Made by a program: the position numbers and the translations under genes | From: Filosporella fistucella | Lineage: Eukaryota; Ascomycota; Leotiomycetes; Helotiales | Assembly (NCBI GenBank): GCA_030077755.1 | Contig: JAQJZZ010000017.1 | Coordinates: forward strand, 2,046,001-2,110,000 | DNA: 64,000 nucleotides | Direction: 5' to 3' | Shown: positions 1 to 10,846 of the stretch, one piece after another | Position numbering within the stretch: the stretch's first letter is position 1 | How the letters are laid out: each line of letters opens with the position of its first letter | The notes under the pieces: model-generated | The model's input: the letters and a program-made list of their open reading frames with translations, nothing else | Told to the model about the DNA's origin: nothing | Databases searched by the model: none

Positions 1-359
1 CCCAGACGTTGCGGCTTTATATCCATAGACTCAAATATCCTTACGGTGTGAATGACGAGTTGGGACTATCAATGGCAAAAGAAATCTTCTCCGAGCTTGA
101 ATACTGTTTCAAAATCGCAGGTAGATATCCTTTTTCGTCATGGTTCCCAATTTTTGTTGCCTCGATCGAATTCCATGGATCTGAAGATCGGCCGAAAGTT
201 TCAGAAGCTCTGAAGTTGGTGTTTAAGGCGATATTCACGCAGATTATCATGAGGCTGAAAAATGCCATAGAAGTAGCTTGGAATGCGAGGGCTCTCAAGT
301 CGGTCGTGACCTGGGAAGAAGTAGTAGAGTCGATTCCAAAAATGGGTTGGCTCCCTTGA
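1..359 (+). CDS. 3' end of a probable fungal-specific transcription factor gene (partial)
   Basis: The reading frame is open from the window edge (frame starting at base 3) and stops at 357-359, giving about 118 residues of a C-terminus. The stretch FPIFVASIEF about 50 residues into it resembles the 'FPLFVAGCE'-type segment near the end of the fungal-specific transcription factor domain that follows Zn2Cys6 clusters. The region is helical and rich in aromatic and hydrophobic residues, as that domain is. No DNA-binding cluster can be seen because the 5' part lies outside the window. The domain assignment rests on one short motif and general composition, so it is tentative; the coding status is more secure than the family. 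The gene would be transcribed toward the Zn2Cys6 gene ending at 1898. Confidence 0.55.
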   Translation, partial: QTLRLYIHRLKYPYGVNDELGLSMAKEIFSELEYCFKIAGRYPFSSWFPIFVASIEFHGSEDRPKVSEALKLVFKAIFTQIIMRLKNAIEVAWNARALKSVVTWEEVVESIPKMGWLP

Positions 360-1897
360 CCATAAAAAATGGTTACTTATCGACATGACGTTGGTATTCA
401 AGAATCTGGCCGACTGTGGCATCTTTATTCAACTCGTCTCAAGAGTCGGTTGCAAAGTCTAGCTGAGAAAACAGCATCAGCATACTTTATACTCGTACTA
501 TGGACCAAACTGCTGGTCTCATGTACTATTTGACACCAAAATGCAATCAAAAGCTTAGTGGAATTATCATACAGTGTCTGACTTTCAACAGAAGTGGTGA
601 GCAGCCTATAACCATTGGTCTTTCAGCCAAGAGTTTCGTCGCTAGTCTCTTTCTGGCCACAACTTGGTGGGCCTGCGACTCGCATCTTATATCCCTTCAG
701 CTCTCTACAAAAGTTTTGAGGCTGCGTTGTTCACAATATGTATTGTCGCAGTAGAACTTAATTGGAGTTCTGTTGGTCTAACTAGCATGTATGGTCTGGT
801 GCCATCGGCGAGATACTTTCCCTCACCATACCACCAACAAAAGCCGTTAGCCACACTCTACTTCAGAATGCTCAAATTAGTCTATTATATACCTACCGAG
901 CGATGTTGCCTCACAGCAAACGAAAAGGCATTGACGCCCTACGCATACGGAACAGGCACCGGTCTATGTAATTTATCAAGCCACATTGTCACGATACTCC
1001 GCAAACAAAATTTGACTATTTATCCGGGTATAGCTTCTCAAGAATAGACCGACCCACAAGTGTCACTGCAAGTCATCAAACAGCGTCAAGTCGACGGAAA
1101 CCTTGCTCGGATCGCGGAGGTTATTAATCAGATCATCCATCGCCCGAGGCACATAGCTCCTGTCAAAGCAAATCTTTCAGAGCTTGCCGCTGTCTTTGAA
1201 TTTAAGATATCATGTCTCTTGGTCAGAGCTTGCTAGCTTTAGTTGTTGTGCAAAGATCTGTTCTGTAGCTGAAATGCCACTTACGATCTGACATCTTCCT
1301 GATATTTAAACGGTGAACATAGCGCACGTTGCAAGGGCCTTGGGGCAACTCACATCCATTCCGTCTTATACACCCGACCGGGAAAGGATTGGAAAGTCTG
1401 AGTTTTGTTAATGACTTGTTGTATTTCCACAAATTGGGGAGTAGTGAATTATAGAACCTGAATTTCTACTGATATTAGGTGCTGTTCAGTTTGAATATTC
1501 GGGACAAGCTCTATTCACTTCACAACCTCGTTGTTTGTCTCATTCAGCGACGAATGCAAACATATCCTAGAATCAATTCGCAACCCTCATGGTGACATCC
1601 CATTCTCGCTCTCTAGCTCAGGAGGAAGGAAATGCGGGTTGTTGTGGTACTGTAGTGGGACGGGAATGATGAAAAACAGAGAGGGAAAAATGAATTGAGG
1701 TCTGTGTCAGATATGATTTATTGGGTATTTCGCAACTCATTCTCCTCCCACCTAATTGTCCTAACTGACGCCTGTACCTTCAGAGAATAGGTAGAGCTAC
1801 CTGAACCCTTGAAGTCACCATGTTTCGCATTTCTCCTCGCACAAAGCACATTCAAATACAAAGCATACCAAAGTCCTAACCCAATTCAAGCATCAAT
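360..1897. other. Intergenic stretch; possible decayed coding fragment at about 930-1210
   Basis: No intact gene model is supported. Translating plus-strand bases about 930-1210 gives protein-like sequence (residues such as ALTPYAYGTG, then, after a single stop near 1047, QVIKQRQVDGNLARIAEV). This could be a broken gene relic, but no family was recognised. Bases 1880-1897 are the short 3' flank of the minus-strand regulator. Confidence 0.35.
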
Positions 1898-3771
1898 TTA
1901 AAGTCCCTCCACCGCTCCAACCGGCCCAACACCCTCAATCATACCCTCCATCTCCATCTCCTCCTCCCCCATAAACTCCCTCCAAAACACCTCTCCAACC
2001 CTCTCCTTCCTCCTCTCAAAAATCTTCCTCGCCACAACAGTAACCTGTCCATAACCCATTCTCGCACTACTCCACACACCAGCCAATACCCTTAACGCAC
2101 CTGCATTCAATCTTATCTGCTCTTTGATATCCTGCTCGGGTGCTAGGATCGGAAGCGCAGACCAATATGATAGATGGGAGATGGAGGATAGTGTTAATGC
2201 GCAGATGAGGAAATGAGTGTGTTTTAGGAGGGGAACGGGGAGGGTAATGAGTTTACTAAGGAGTGAGGAGGCGTGTAGCGTTTTGGTCGTGTGGTAGGTG
2301 CTAGGGTGGGTGAGGTGTGTTGGGGGAAGGGAGGAACAGGATGTTATTGTTTGGAGAGCGAGGGTTTCGAGCGATGAACTGTGGCGGTGAAGTGTTATCG
2401 TGCTTCTATACTTCAATCAGCTCCTTCTGAATCCTACGAAAAAGCTAAGGACATAGGAAGACATACACGTTATTTATCATATGTGCTTGAAAAAGCATCT
2501 CATCGAAATTACCCTGTTGATCGAAATACGATTTCTTTGCTTCTGGGAGATGGAGTACCCAATTCACGAGATGAGAATCTAGTCTGTGGATCGCTGGATC
2601 GTCTGGGAATAAGTGGATTTCTGCGCGGAGGATTTGTTCTAGATTGCGCGTTGCTGCTATTCTGTAGGTGTAGGATGACCATTCGATGTCATCGCTGGAG
2701 AAAAGGGTGTCGTCGAAGTCTTCCATGGTGTAGCTGGTTGGTATACACTATTTCTATTAGCTACAAAACAGTGACTTGGATCTTGGATTCTTGGTACTTA
2801 CTCCTGATTCATAATCTTTCTCTTCGCAAGGTACGGGGACGGTACATATTACATTCGGCGCATTAAACAGTCTTCTACTGTGAAAGCCTGCTGCCATCAC
2901 ACACACAACATATAATTCCCACCACGTTCTTCTCAAACTCTCTTCATAGATCATTGAGCCCATACTATGCATCGTCGCATATTCTCTTTGATTCATCCCT
3001 AATTCAAGTGCCAAATTCTGCGCTTTCACTAGAATCTCTACTGCTTTTTTCTGATCACTACTTCCATCCAGTCCGATGGCGAAGAGTAACATAGCTTGTA
3101 CCATCGATGCATCCTTCGGTGAACTAGAGGAAGCGATCAGGGAATCTAGTTTCAAGGCGAAGGAGATGCTGGTGCTATTGGGAAGATAGCGGGAACCGAT
3201 GAAACAGATGGCTGTTTGGAGATGATCTATAGATCCCGATTTGAGCAGACGAAGTAGCTCATGCCGAGGAGGGAGAAAGGGGTGAGAGTCGTGGAAATAG
3301 AAATAGTAGGCTTCTATACAACGTTCTTCAGGTGATATTCGAAGGTGTGATGTTTTGGCTGCCCAATTTGTAGATGTGGGTTGATGGGGTACGTTTGTCA
3401 TGGGAAGGAATGGAACATCTAAAGCTTCTAGCTCAGCTAGAGCTTGAACATCGATTTCTGCATCGTTTTGTGATCCTTTTCGATAGTATTAGAAAGTGAG
3501 AGGTTTTTGAGATAGTTATCTATTTACCGTCAAGAGAAGAAGGGTTTTTGCTAGGTCCACGTTTCCCTTTATATCCACGACGGGATTTGAGATAGATGCA
3601 CTCAATGCCTTGAGATACGCATCTTGAACATCTTGGCTGGCCGTCGCATTTTAGATGCTTGCTTCGGCAGGATATACATGCCGTAGGAACGGTTGCTGGG
3701 AGTGAGGCCGGGTGAGGCGAGGTACTGGATGGAGAGGAGACTGCTGTGCTTACGGCTGCATCTTTCTCCAT
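1898..3771 (-). CDS. Zn2Cys6 (C6) transcription factor, four exons
   Basis: Nuclear DNA-binding regulator of the Gal4-type family. Exons on the minus strand are 3771-3528, 3475-2802, 2747-2467 and 2405-1898, joined by GTAAAT, GTAAGT and GTATGT donors; all phases match and give about 568 residues. The N-terminus carries a canonical cluster, C-x2-C-x6-C-x5-C-x2-C-x6-C (CISCRSKHLKC, then CSRC and GIEC, roughly residues 31-57). A basic linker follows (RRGYKGKRGPSK). The middle region contains SPEERCIEAYYFYFHDSHPF and RRTWWELYVV, which match the beginning and central helices of the fungal-specific transcription factor domain. The last exon is less well constrained: an alternative third donor (GTGTATG) with an acceptor at GAAG would shift the junction by a few residues. 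Targets are unknown; no neighbouring pathway gene suggests one. Confidence 0.85.
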
Positions 3772-5900
3772 TGTGAAATGACAATCGTCAAAAAAATATC
3801 AGGGTAAAATTAAGAACAAGAAAAATTGCAGTATATCGAAATCTCTTAGACTTGTCAAACGAGATATAAAAGCCGTTGTTGTACAACTCCAAGTGAATAA
3901 TTCAATTTCAGAATTTGCGGCTGATCACCAGAATCATACCTCCCCTCAAAACATGCATGCAGGCGACACTTGATATCATATGGAAAAGTAGCATTCGCAC
4001 GACTTACACCCAAACGGTATCCATCCTGCTACCAAGTGTCTCTCGGGCACACCGTTTCGAGACTACGGGGGAGTCGGGGACCAGAACGCCACAATATAAA
4101 TCAACGACCTCGCCGACCTAAACCCCGCTAAAACAAACTTTGTTGACTTCGGCGATATTGTCTATGCTTTCGGGTTTGGAGTTTGTTATAGGTCTATGGC
4201 TATGAAGTAGTATTTTGATGGCTTGGACTGTATGTTAGGGTGGAATGATGTCGGGTGAGGAGTATCTTATGATTTTCCTTTTTGCAGCAATGGGGTTCAG
4301 GTCACCGAGCGGCGACCTGATGGAAATATCTCCGAGTAGAATATGTTGTTTTAATTCAGATTTACGAACGAGCCATCGATGGTTACTTGCAAGTATTTGA
4401 GCACGATATATTGAATATCTTCTCTACAGTTGTGCAGCGACAATTACTTGAGGGCTGCAGTGACAGTGCCTGTGGCAAATTCAATATGCATGGCCATTTT
4501 GGTTCTCCCTTTACAATTATTACATAGAAGTAGGTGGAGATGCAGGTGACTCTTCTGCTCAAAATTGTATAGACCTGTCGACTAAGTTTATCCCTTCGTA
4601 TCTGTTTTCAAGCAAAAGCACAATTCGATTAGCCTTAAAGTCCAACGCTTTTGTTTTAATACCCCCACACATAGACAATTCGATGCTCTAGCGCGTATCT
4701 CGTAGATCTCAGCTATTCCTTTGGAGTCAGTAGTCATTGAATATGATCGTCTCAAGTCAAGAGCTTTTGGTCTTTGATCAGATACTATTCTTCCTCGTCA
4801 GCATGCTTTTTTTCTCAACTCTGAAACTGCCATAGAACCCCGGACACTCTAAAGAGATTTCCAAACCCGCCTAGTTATTGTTCACAAGGAATAAGTACTT
4901 ACTCACAGCTAAATCTACCTTTCTTAGCTCGACTCCTCGACGTCCCTGCATCATCCCGCGTCTGTTCGCCGATACAAGCATATATTCATGACTCCAAGCG
5001 GGGTTTTACCTGGCACCGCCACGTAACAAATCTTCGAGCTCAAAATCCATTATATTGGATTTTATCTTATCTGCCGTGTAGAAACGAATCAGGCATGAGA
5101 ATGGAAGACCTTGCAATTAGTGAGCAGTACAATTTTCGCCTTGCCGCACAGGATGGTATCATATATACCAAGAAGCAAGCCGTCGATCCGAGCTCTTATA
5201 ATTTAAATATGAAAAAACTCTACTAAACTTTCCTACTTATATCTACACTGTTATCCCCACCTAGAATCGCAATCCTTTAGCTTTCCTCCAAATCATCCCA
5301 TATCGAAGTCTCCCCGCCCCTCACTCTCCACACGAACCCCTTCTCCTTTCCCGTCTCCGCTACGACCACCACCTCAGACCAGCAGAGACAGTATTATCTC
5401 CCTTAAAATCTTCTATTTTCTCTCTAGCAATACTAGCACCAAAACGAACCTGTGTATTTACAGACGTACGGAATATGAGATAAGTGTATTCGCCCACTCG
5501 ATGTATAAAACAGGGTTATTTGCATTGTGCTGATGTCTGTGTAACGGGGTTAGTAAATTTCCTAGAAAAGTGTCTGAGTAGCATTGTCAAGTGATCTAGC
5601 TATGTTTGAAAGCCCAGCTGTTAGATAGTTTTATGTGGCTGTCTGGACTCATTAAGTGCTGAATGGCATCACCCTAGCTGTGTTGAAGCACGACATGATG
5701 GACAAAAATATAATTAGGATTGAAGTTTCACGAACACCACTCACCTATTGTACAATCACATCACTGATAAGTCAAATCAAAGCACTTGCTCGGATTAGAC
5801 ATGCTATGAAGCCATTGGAAAAGATCAAGCCAAAACCAGAACTCCATTGTAATGTCCTCTTTATCAATGCAAGCAATGCTTCCCAATTTACCCAAAACTC
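3772..5900. other. Gene-free interval of about 2.1 kb
   Basis: Only short, compositionally random ORFs occur on both strands. The right part is the 3' flank of the mitochondrial carrier gene and the left part the promoter of the Zn2Cys6 gene. I saw no RNA gene, repeat array or conserved motif here. Confidence 0.5.
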
Positions 5901-7096
5901 TCAAATACCCAACCAAGTCTTCCCCCTCTCATAAACGTAAAAGCTTACTGCCACCATCGGCACAACTTTCACATACCCAATGCTGAGTCCTACCCAGAAA
6001 CCCATAATGCCCCTCTCTCTAAAAATCAACCTTGCTGTCTCGCGAACGTGTAGACGGTGTCCATCTCCAACCGCTCCACCAACTTGCATACGTCTTCTAA
6101 TAACTTCCAAGGGATACGCTGAAGTCTGCGATACCAATCCTGCAATTCCTCCTGCAAATAGCTCTGCCCAAGACCTCAATGGCGCCGGCTTGTTTGCTGG
6201 GTGATTCGCTGGTTTCGGCAAGGTAGTATATTGTGAAATCATTGGGTGTCTCAAAACATCGCCCGCTGTGTCATGCGTAAGGAAAGACATGCCAGCATAT
6301 GGTAACATGCCCATAATTGTCGCAGAAAACCCTCTATAGAAATTTCCCAGTCCACTTCTCGGCGCAATGGCTTTCACAGCGTTGACTGTTACAGCTACTG
6401 CGGCTGGCGCATTGTGAATTGATCTTGCAGGAGGCGCTTCGCTATATATCCGTTTGCAGATATCACTTAATGATGATCTAGAATCGCGTTTTGTTTCGAA
6501 AGCCAACCGGACGCGAATGACTTCGAGGGGATATGTGAAGAAGACACTTGTTACTCCTGCTAGGGAGCCAGATACCAGCCTGCGTATGGGGGTTTCATGA
6601 TCTGGAGAGTGGATTATGACGGAGCGGATCTGTTCGTAGGCAAGGAATTTGATAGCCGCATAAGGAAAGATTCGAAGAATAGTCGCAGAATGTCCTCGAA
6701 ATAGCCCCCGTGGTCCTTCATCAGCGTATATGTCTCTCATAGCTGTAACAACACCAAACCAGGAGCCAGTGTATTTCATATATTGCGGATTGGAGGCTTG
6801 GAAGAGGATTTTGACTCTGTCGAGAGGGGCAACTACTGTTTTGGCCTGTCTATATCAGTGCCATTCTTTCATCACCAAGATTGTAAACATACCGCGCTCC
6901 CTGCCAACCCTCCAGCAAGACCTGTCCGCCATATGTAATCCCAGCTTTGCTTATGTGGTTTCTTCCTCTTGACTCCCAAAGTGTCTTCATCTGTAGGGCA
7001 TACAGCTAATTCTTTGCGACGTACCTCCTCCATCTCTCGTGATCTTTCCTTGAGCATCGCGGGTGGAGAGGCATTGCTGAGAAGGGCCGCGGGCAT
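5901..7096 (-). CDS. LEU5: Mitochondrial carrier, LEU5-type coenzyme A transporter
   Basis: Inner-membrane carrier of the SLC25 family, expected to support accumulation of coenzyme A in the mitochondrial matrix. Two exons (7096-6893 and 6845-5901) joined by a GTATGT...ACAG intron give about 381 residues, slightly longer than the yeast protein. Three carrier repeats are visible, each with the P-x-[DE]-x-x-[KR] signature: APLDRVK in the first, YPLEVIR in the second and YPLEVIRRR in the third. The stretch GHSATILRIFPYAAIKFLAY is characteristic of the LEU5/Graves-disease carrier subgroup rather than of ADP/ATP or phosphate carriers. The start at 7096 is the first ATG after an in-frame stop. It is divergent from the methyltransferase gene, with a 541-bp shared promoter region. 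The subgroup assignment comes from motif recall; the carrier family itself is certain. Confidence 0.9.
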
Positions 7097-7637
7097 TCCT
7101 TGCCGCCCAAAGGCACCTGGGTTATCTGTTGAAGGGGCGAAGAGACAATTGAGATATCATTTGGATGTCATTCCGGCGGATGTATTTTGATATTGTGGGG
7201 TAAGGCGGGGTGAGGGTCAACAGACTTTGTAATTGCAAAGTTGTGTTTTGTCGAAGTTTGTCTCAAAGCCGTTCCTTTGCCGCGGACGTCATTTAGCGTA
7301 TCCCCGGTCTCGGCAATAAAGAGACTCGGCTTGTGTCGGCGGAAGGTTCTGTCCTTCATCTTCCGATTGAGTGTGGGAGAATATTTATCCTCATCCTCGG
7401 TCTGAATTTGGCCTTCATTATTTCCTTTTCAGTACACATATATGCGTTGTGGACAACACTGTTTTCGCACCGCAATCTTCCAATTGTCAAGGGAAGATGT
7501 CGCGTGTTCCACGTGATTTACGACATGATTAGGTATACCTATTTCTTGGTCGTCATTACCAGTCATTCATCCGCTTATCGGAAGTTTCTGATATTTCATA
7601 GCTTTTTTCTATTTTGGAAGGAAGTATATTATTTTTC
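7097..7637. promoter_or_regulatory. Divergent promoter region between carrier and methyltransferase genes
   Basis: A 541-bp intergenic stretch between two divergently transcribed genes. It contains one CACGTG E-box at 7510-7515 within TTCCACGTGATT. No coding capacity was recognised. Confidence 0.5.
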
Positions 7638-8783
7638 ATGGCTTCGTGCATCTTATATCAAAACAAGGACTCGTCAGTTATTGTCATCGATATACCACAC
7701 TCCATCGAAGCGGCTCAAGGCTTTGCACCAGAATTTCAACCACGATTGATATCATTGCCGCCTTCAGAAGTACCATACCCTTCTCTAGAGCCAAAGTCAG
7801 CGAAAGCCAAAGCTAGACTCCCCCCAGTACCTTTGGACGACCTATTTATCCAGAAGCACATACAACTGGCACTTGCAGGAGTCAGACAATCTTATCACGG
7901 AGAATGGTGTCTTGAAAGAGCTGTGATACCTGCGGCAGAAGCTACACTGATTAACGAGAGGAAAAGAAAGAGGAACGAAAAGGGATCTGAGAGACACCGG
8001 CATAATTGTTCGTTGGGAGAAGCGCCTCAAGATGAAGATGTCCAACAACGTTTAATCTCGAAATGTTCACTATTCTCCAACAATGCCACCGCAGTTGTAG
8101 AGCTGGACTCTGCATCTAGCCCCACTCTGAAGCCAATCTGGCTACCTCCGAAAACGACTTTCCTGTTAGGAGATATAACTCAATCTCTAGACACCTTTCG
8201 CGACCAAGCTCCAGTTTTCGATTTAGTCGTCCTCGACCCGCCATGGCCGAATCGATCAGCAAGAAGAAAGAAATCATATGATTTATCATACGGAAACACT
8301 GAGATCCACGAGCTTTTAACCTCAATTCCGTTACATTATCAGCTAGCAGATAGAGGCACAGTGGCGATTTGGATCACCAACAAGCAAATATTCCGGGATC
8401 TGGTGCTCGGCGAAGGAGGTTTGTTCGAGAAATGGGGTGTAACGTTAGTAGAAGAATGGATCTGGCTAAAAGTCACAAAATCCGGAGAGCCTATCTGTGC
8501 TTTGGATGGACTTTGGAGGAAGCCATATGAAATTCTGCTTATTGGAAAAAGAGGGGCGCCAAAATCTGATTTGAAGAGAAGAGTTCTGATTGGAGTTCCT
8601 GATCTTCACTCCAGAAAACCGAATCTGAAGATTATCTTTGAGCCATTGGTCGAGAAGAAAGAATATAATGCAATCGAGGTATTTGCAAGAAATCTTACCG
8701 CTGGCTGGTGGAGCTGGGGTAACGAAATCTTGAAATTTCAAGACAAAGACTGTTGGATAGATTCCACATTGGATATTGAATAG
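7638..8783 (+). CDS. MT-A70 family adenine-N6 methyltransferase, METTL4-like
   Basis: Predicted S-adenosylmethionine-dependent N6-adenine methyltransferase of the MT-A70 superfamily, single exon, about 381 residues. The catalytic DPPW tetrad lies at about residues 200-203 (VVLDPPWPNRS). It is followed by a helix and the strand GTVAIWITNK, then WGVTLVEEWIWLKV and GLWRKPYEILLIGKRG, which are the conserved blocks after the catalytic loop. The order of motifs, the NRSARRKKSY segment just after DPPW and the long variable N-terminus resemble METTL4 proteins more than METTL3/METTL14. METTL4 relatives have been reported to act on DNA or on snRNA and mitochondrial substrates; the substrate here cannot be read from sequence. 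I chose the ATG at 7638 because the longer open frame begins only at a TTG. The gene converges on the uL23m gene with 68 bp between stops. Confidence 0.88.
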   Translation: MASCILYQNKDSSVIVIDIPHSIEAAQGFAPEFQPRLISLPPSEVPYPSLEPKSAKAKARLPPVPLDDLFIQKHIQLALAGVRQSYHGEWCLERAVIPAAEATLINERKRKRNEKGSERHRHNCSLGEAPQDEDVQQRLISKCSLFSNNATAVVELDSASSPTLKPIWLPPKTTFLLGDITQSLDTFRDQAPVFDLVVLDPPWPNRSARRKKSYDLSYGNTEIHELLTSIPLHYQLADRGTVAIWITNKQIFRDLVLGEGGLFEKWGVTLVEEWIWLKVTKSGEPICALDGLWRKPYEILLIGKRGAPKSDLKRRVLIGVPDLHSRKPNLKIIFEPLVEKKEYNAIEVFARNLTAGWWSWGNEILKFQDKDCWIDSTLDIE

Positions 8784-8851
8784 AGGTCCTTAATACCATT
8801 TTTGTAATATGCATACATACAATCATACACTCCCAGTATTTTACAATATGA

Positions 8852-9588
8852 TCATCGTTCGATCTTTGGTATTTTAACATCCTGCTCCACCTCTACCTCT
8901 TCCACATCTTCCCATACCTCCGTATTCTCATTCTTCTTCCACTGAGTTTTCCCTGCTAATAACTCCTTCGCTTGCTCTGAAATGCTCGCTCGTGATTTCG
9001 TAGGCTTCATTCTCGCATCTTGCGCGCCATAACTTTCCGCCTCCTTTCTGTCAGCTTTCGCTGCATCCAAAGTCTTCTTATCCCATCTATCATTTAATTA
9101 GCATCATAATCCAGACCACAATCCAAGCTTTCATTTGAATGCGCTGAAGGTTTGAGGACAGGGAACGCACTGGTCGTATGACTCTGGCTCTGCGGGCCAC
9201 ACAAACGGCTCGTACATCTCCACCATCATCTTCTTGATAGCCCTTTCTCTGTACCATTTCCGCGGTGCTGGTCTGATTGCTCCTGGTTTATCCTGTCGGA
9301 TTTTCTGCTGCATGATATACGACCTTACAGCATGTACCGGGACACCGTATGCGTTCCATAGGTAGTCTCGCAGATCGAGTTTATTCAGATTTAGAGGAAC
9401 GATGAAGGAGGCGAAGTTAGGTGGTAGTTCGGGTGTGCGCAGGAGTGTGAGTGTGAAGTTTGGTCTGGTGTTGTCAGTTTTTGTACAGATACTCCTATCC
9501 ACGGATCAAGAGAGTGAGAGGATGAATCTTACAGGTATATAGGTTTATTCCCCAGCCTGGGTACAAGCTTCGCTACTTTGGAAGCCAT
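8852..9588 (-). CDS. MRP20: Mitochondrial large-subunit ribosomal protein uL23m (L23)
   Basis: Component of the mitochondrial large ribosomal subunit near the polypeptide exit tunnel. Three exons on the minus strand (9588-9533, 9464-9171, 9086-8852) close in frame to give about 194 residues. The N-terminus is MASKVAKLVPRLGNKPIYLP, and the exon junction produces NFTLTLLRTPELPPNFASF, a typical start of fungal L23m. The segment LNLNKLDLRDYLWNAYGV matches the L23 core beta-alpha-beta fold, in which the protein packs on rRNA. The C-terminal third is charged (KADRKEAESYG and an acidic VWEDVEEVEVEQD tail), a common mitochondrial extension. The middle donor is a GTGCGT variant; its use is supported because it restores the conserved SYDQWDKKTLDAA sequence. 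The 360-bp upstream spacer is shared with the hydrolase gene on the other strand. Confidence 0.9.
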
Positions 9589-9948
9589 TGATATCGAGCG
9601 GCAGATGTTGCGTTCAAACCACAATTTCAGCTTCTATCTATCCTCAGCATCAAAAAGTCTCGATTTGGTAATTTGGCGCGCGGTTGAAGTTCGGGACGCG
9701 GAACAATAGCCGCCGGATTTAAGCTCGGAGAAAGCGGTGAGTATTTCTGCCGAAGTGCCTACCCAGGTAGGCATGTCCTACGTCAGGCCGGATGACAAAT
9801 TGATGCCTGCCGACAGTGCCCCGCTGGAATCTATCCACCCCTCCTCAAAAGCTTCATTTTTCTCTTGCTTAATAACGACGAAGTAAACTTATTCCTACTC
9901 TTAAGTGTTCCATCGAACAGAATCAATAGCTCTTAATTGATATCAAAA
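9589..9948. promoter_or_regulatory. Divergent promoter region between uL23m and hydrolase genes
   Basis: A 360-bp spacer between two divergent start codons, with no ORF. It includes a GC-rich patch around 9675-9840 and a pyrimidine-rich leader before the hydrolase start. No specific operator was recognised. Confidence 0.45.
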
Positions 9949-10846
9949 ATGGCATCTAATCCTCCAGGAACCTGCTGCACTGTTGGCGTCAAGCATGAGT
10001 AAGTGCAGCAAGCATTAATTTGCTATCTCTGGAGCTGTAACCGTCTCATAAAGATTTTTTTGAGTGTTTTCTAATATTTTGACAGAGGAAATCCTACCGG
10101 AAAATCTATCAAAATCGGTTCTATCGAAGCCTATGTTGCTGAGCCCACTGGCAAGATTGTCCATAAAGACACAGCTATCCTCTACCTCCCTGACGTGATT
10201 GGAATCTGGCAAAATTCCCAATTAATGGCAGATCAATATGCTGCAAATGGATATTATACTTTGATCCCGGATCTCTTCAACGGCGACCCTCTATCACTCA
10301 ATAGACCAGCAGATTTCGATCTGATGGCTTGGTTGACCAAGGGAACGGGCGGAAACAACCCTCATACATACGAAGCAGTTGACCCGATTGTGCAAAAGAG
10401 CATCGCATATCTGCAAGAACAAGGATTCAAGAAAATTGGAGCTGTTGGATACTGTTTCGTAAGTGCCTATTGTGAGAAATCTTAAATTAGTTACTAACTC
10501 TGAGGACCAGGGTGCCAAATACGTCGTCCGCTTCATGACTGGAGGAAAAGGAATTGATGTTGGATACGTAGCTCATCCATCCTTCGTTGAAGAAGACGAG
10601 CTTTCAGCCATTACTGGACCACTTTCGATCGCTGCCGCAGAAACAGATCAGATTTTCCCAACAGAAAAACGTCATAAATCTGAGGAGATCTTGATAAAGA
10701 CAAAGCAACCATATCAGATCAACCTGTACTCAGGAGTAGTGCACGGTTTCAGTGTCAGATGCGATACTAGTAAGAAGCAAGAAAAATTTGCAAAGGAGAA
10801 GGCTTTCTTGCAAGCTGTACAGTGGTTCGATGAGTATTTGATTTGA
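9949..10846 (+). CDS. Dienelactone hydrolase family protein
   Basis: Cytosolic alpha/beta-hydrolase. Exons 9949-9998, 10086-10458 and 10511-10846 join in frame to about 252 residues, the usual length for the family. The nucleophile elbow GYCFGAKY places the catalytic cysteine at about residue 140, and the second intron falls between F141 and G142 of that elbow. Candidate acid and base are D187 (AAAETDQIFP) and H219 (GVVHGFSVR). The N-terminal KIGSIEAYVAEP and ILYLPDVIGIWQNSQLMADQ match the first strands of fungal dienelactone hydrolases and AIM2-like proteins. The conserved N-terminal CC pair (GTCCTVGVKHEG) is also typical of fungal members. The family hydrolyses cyclic ester substrates such as dienelactone in aromatic catabolism, but most fungal members have no known substrate and no aromatic-degradation genes flank this one. 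Confidence 0.9.
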
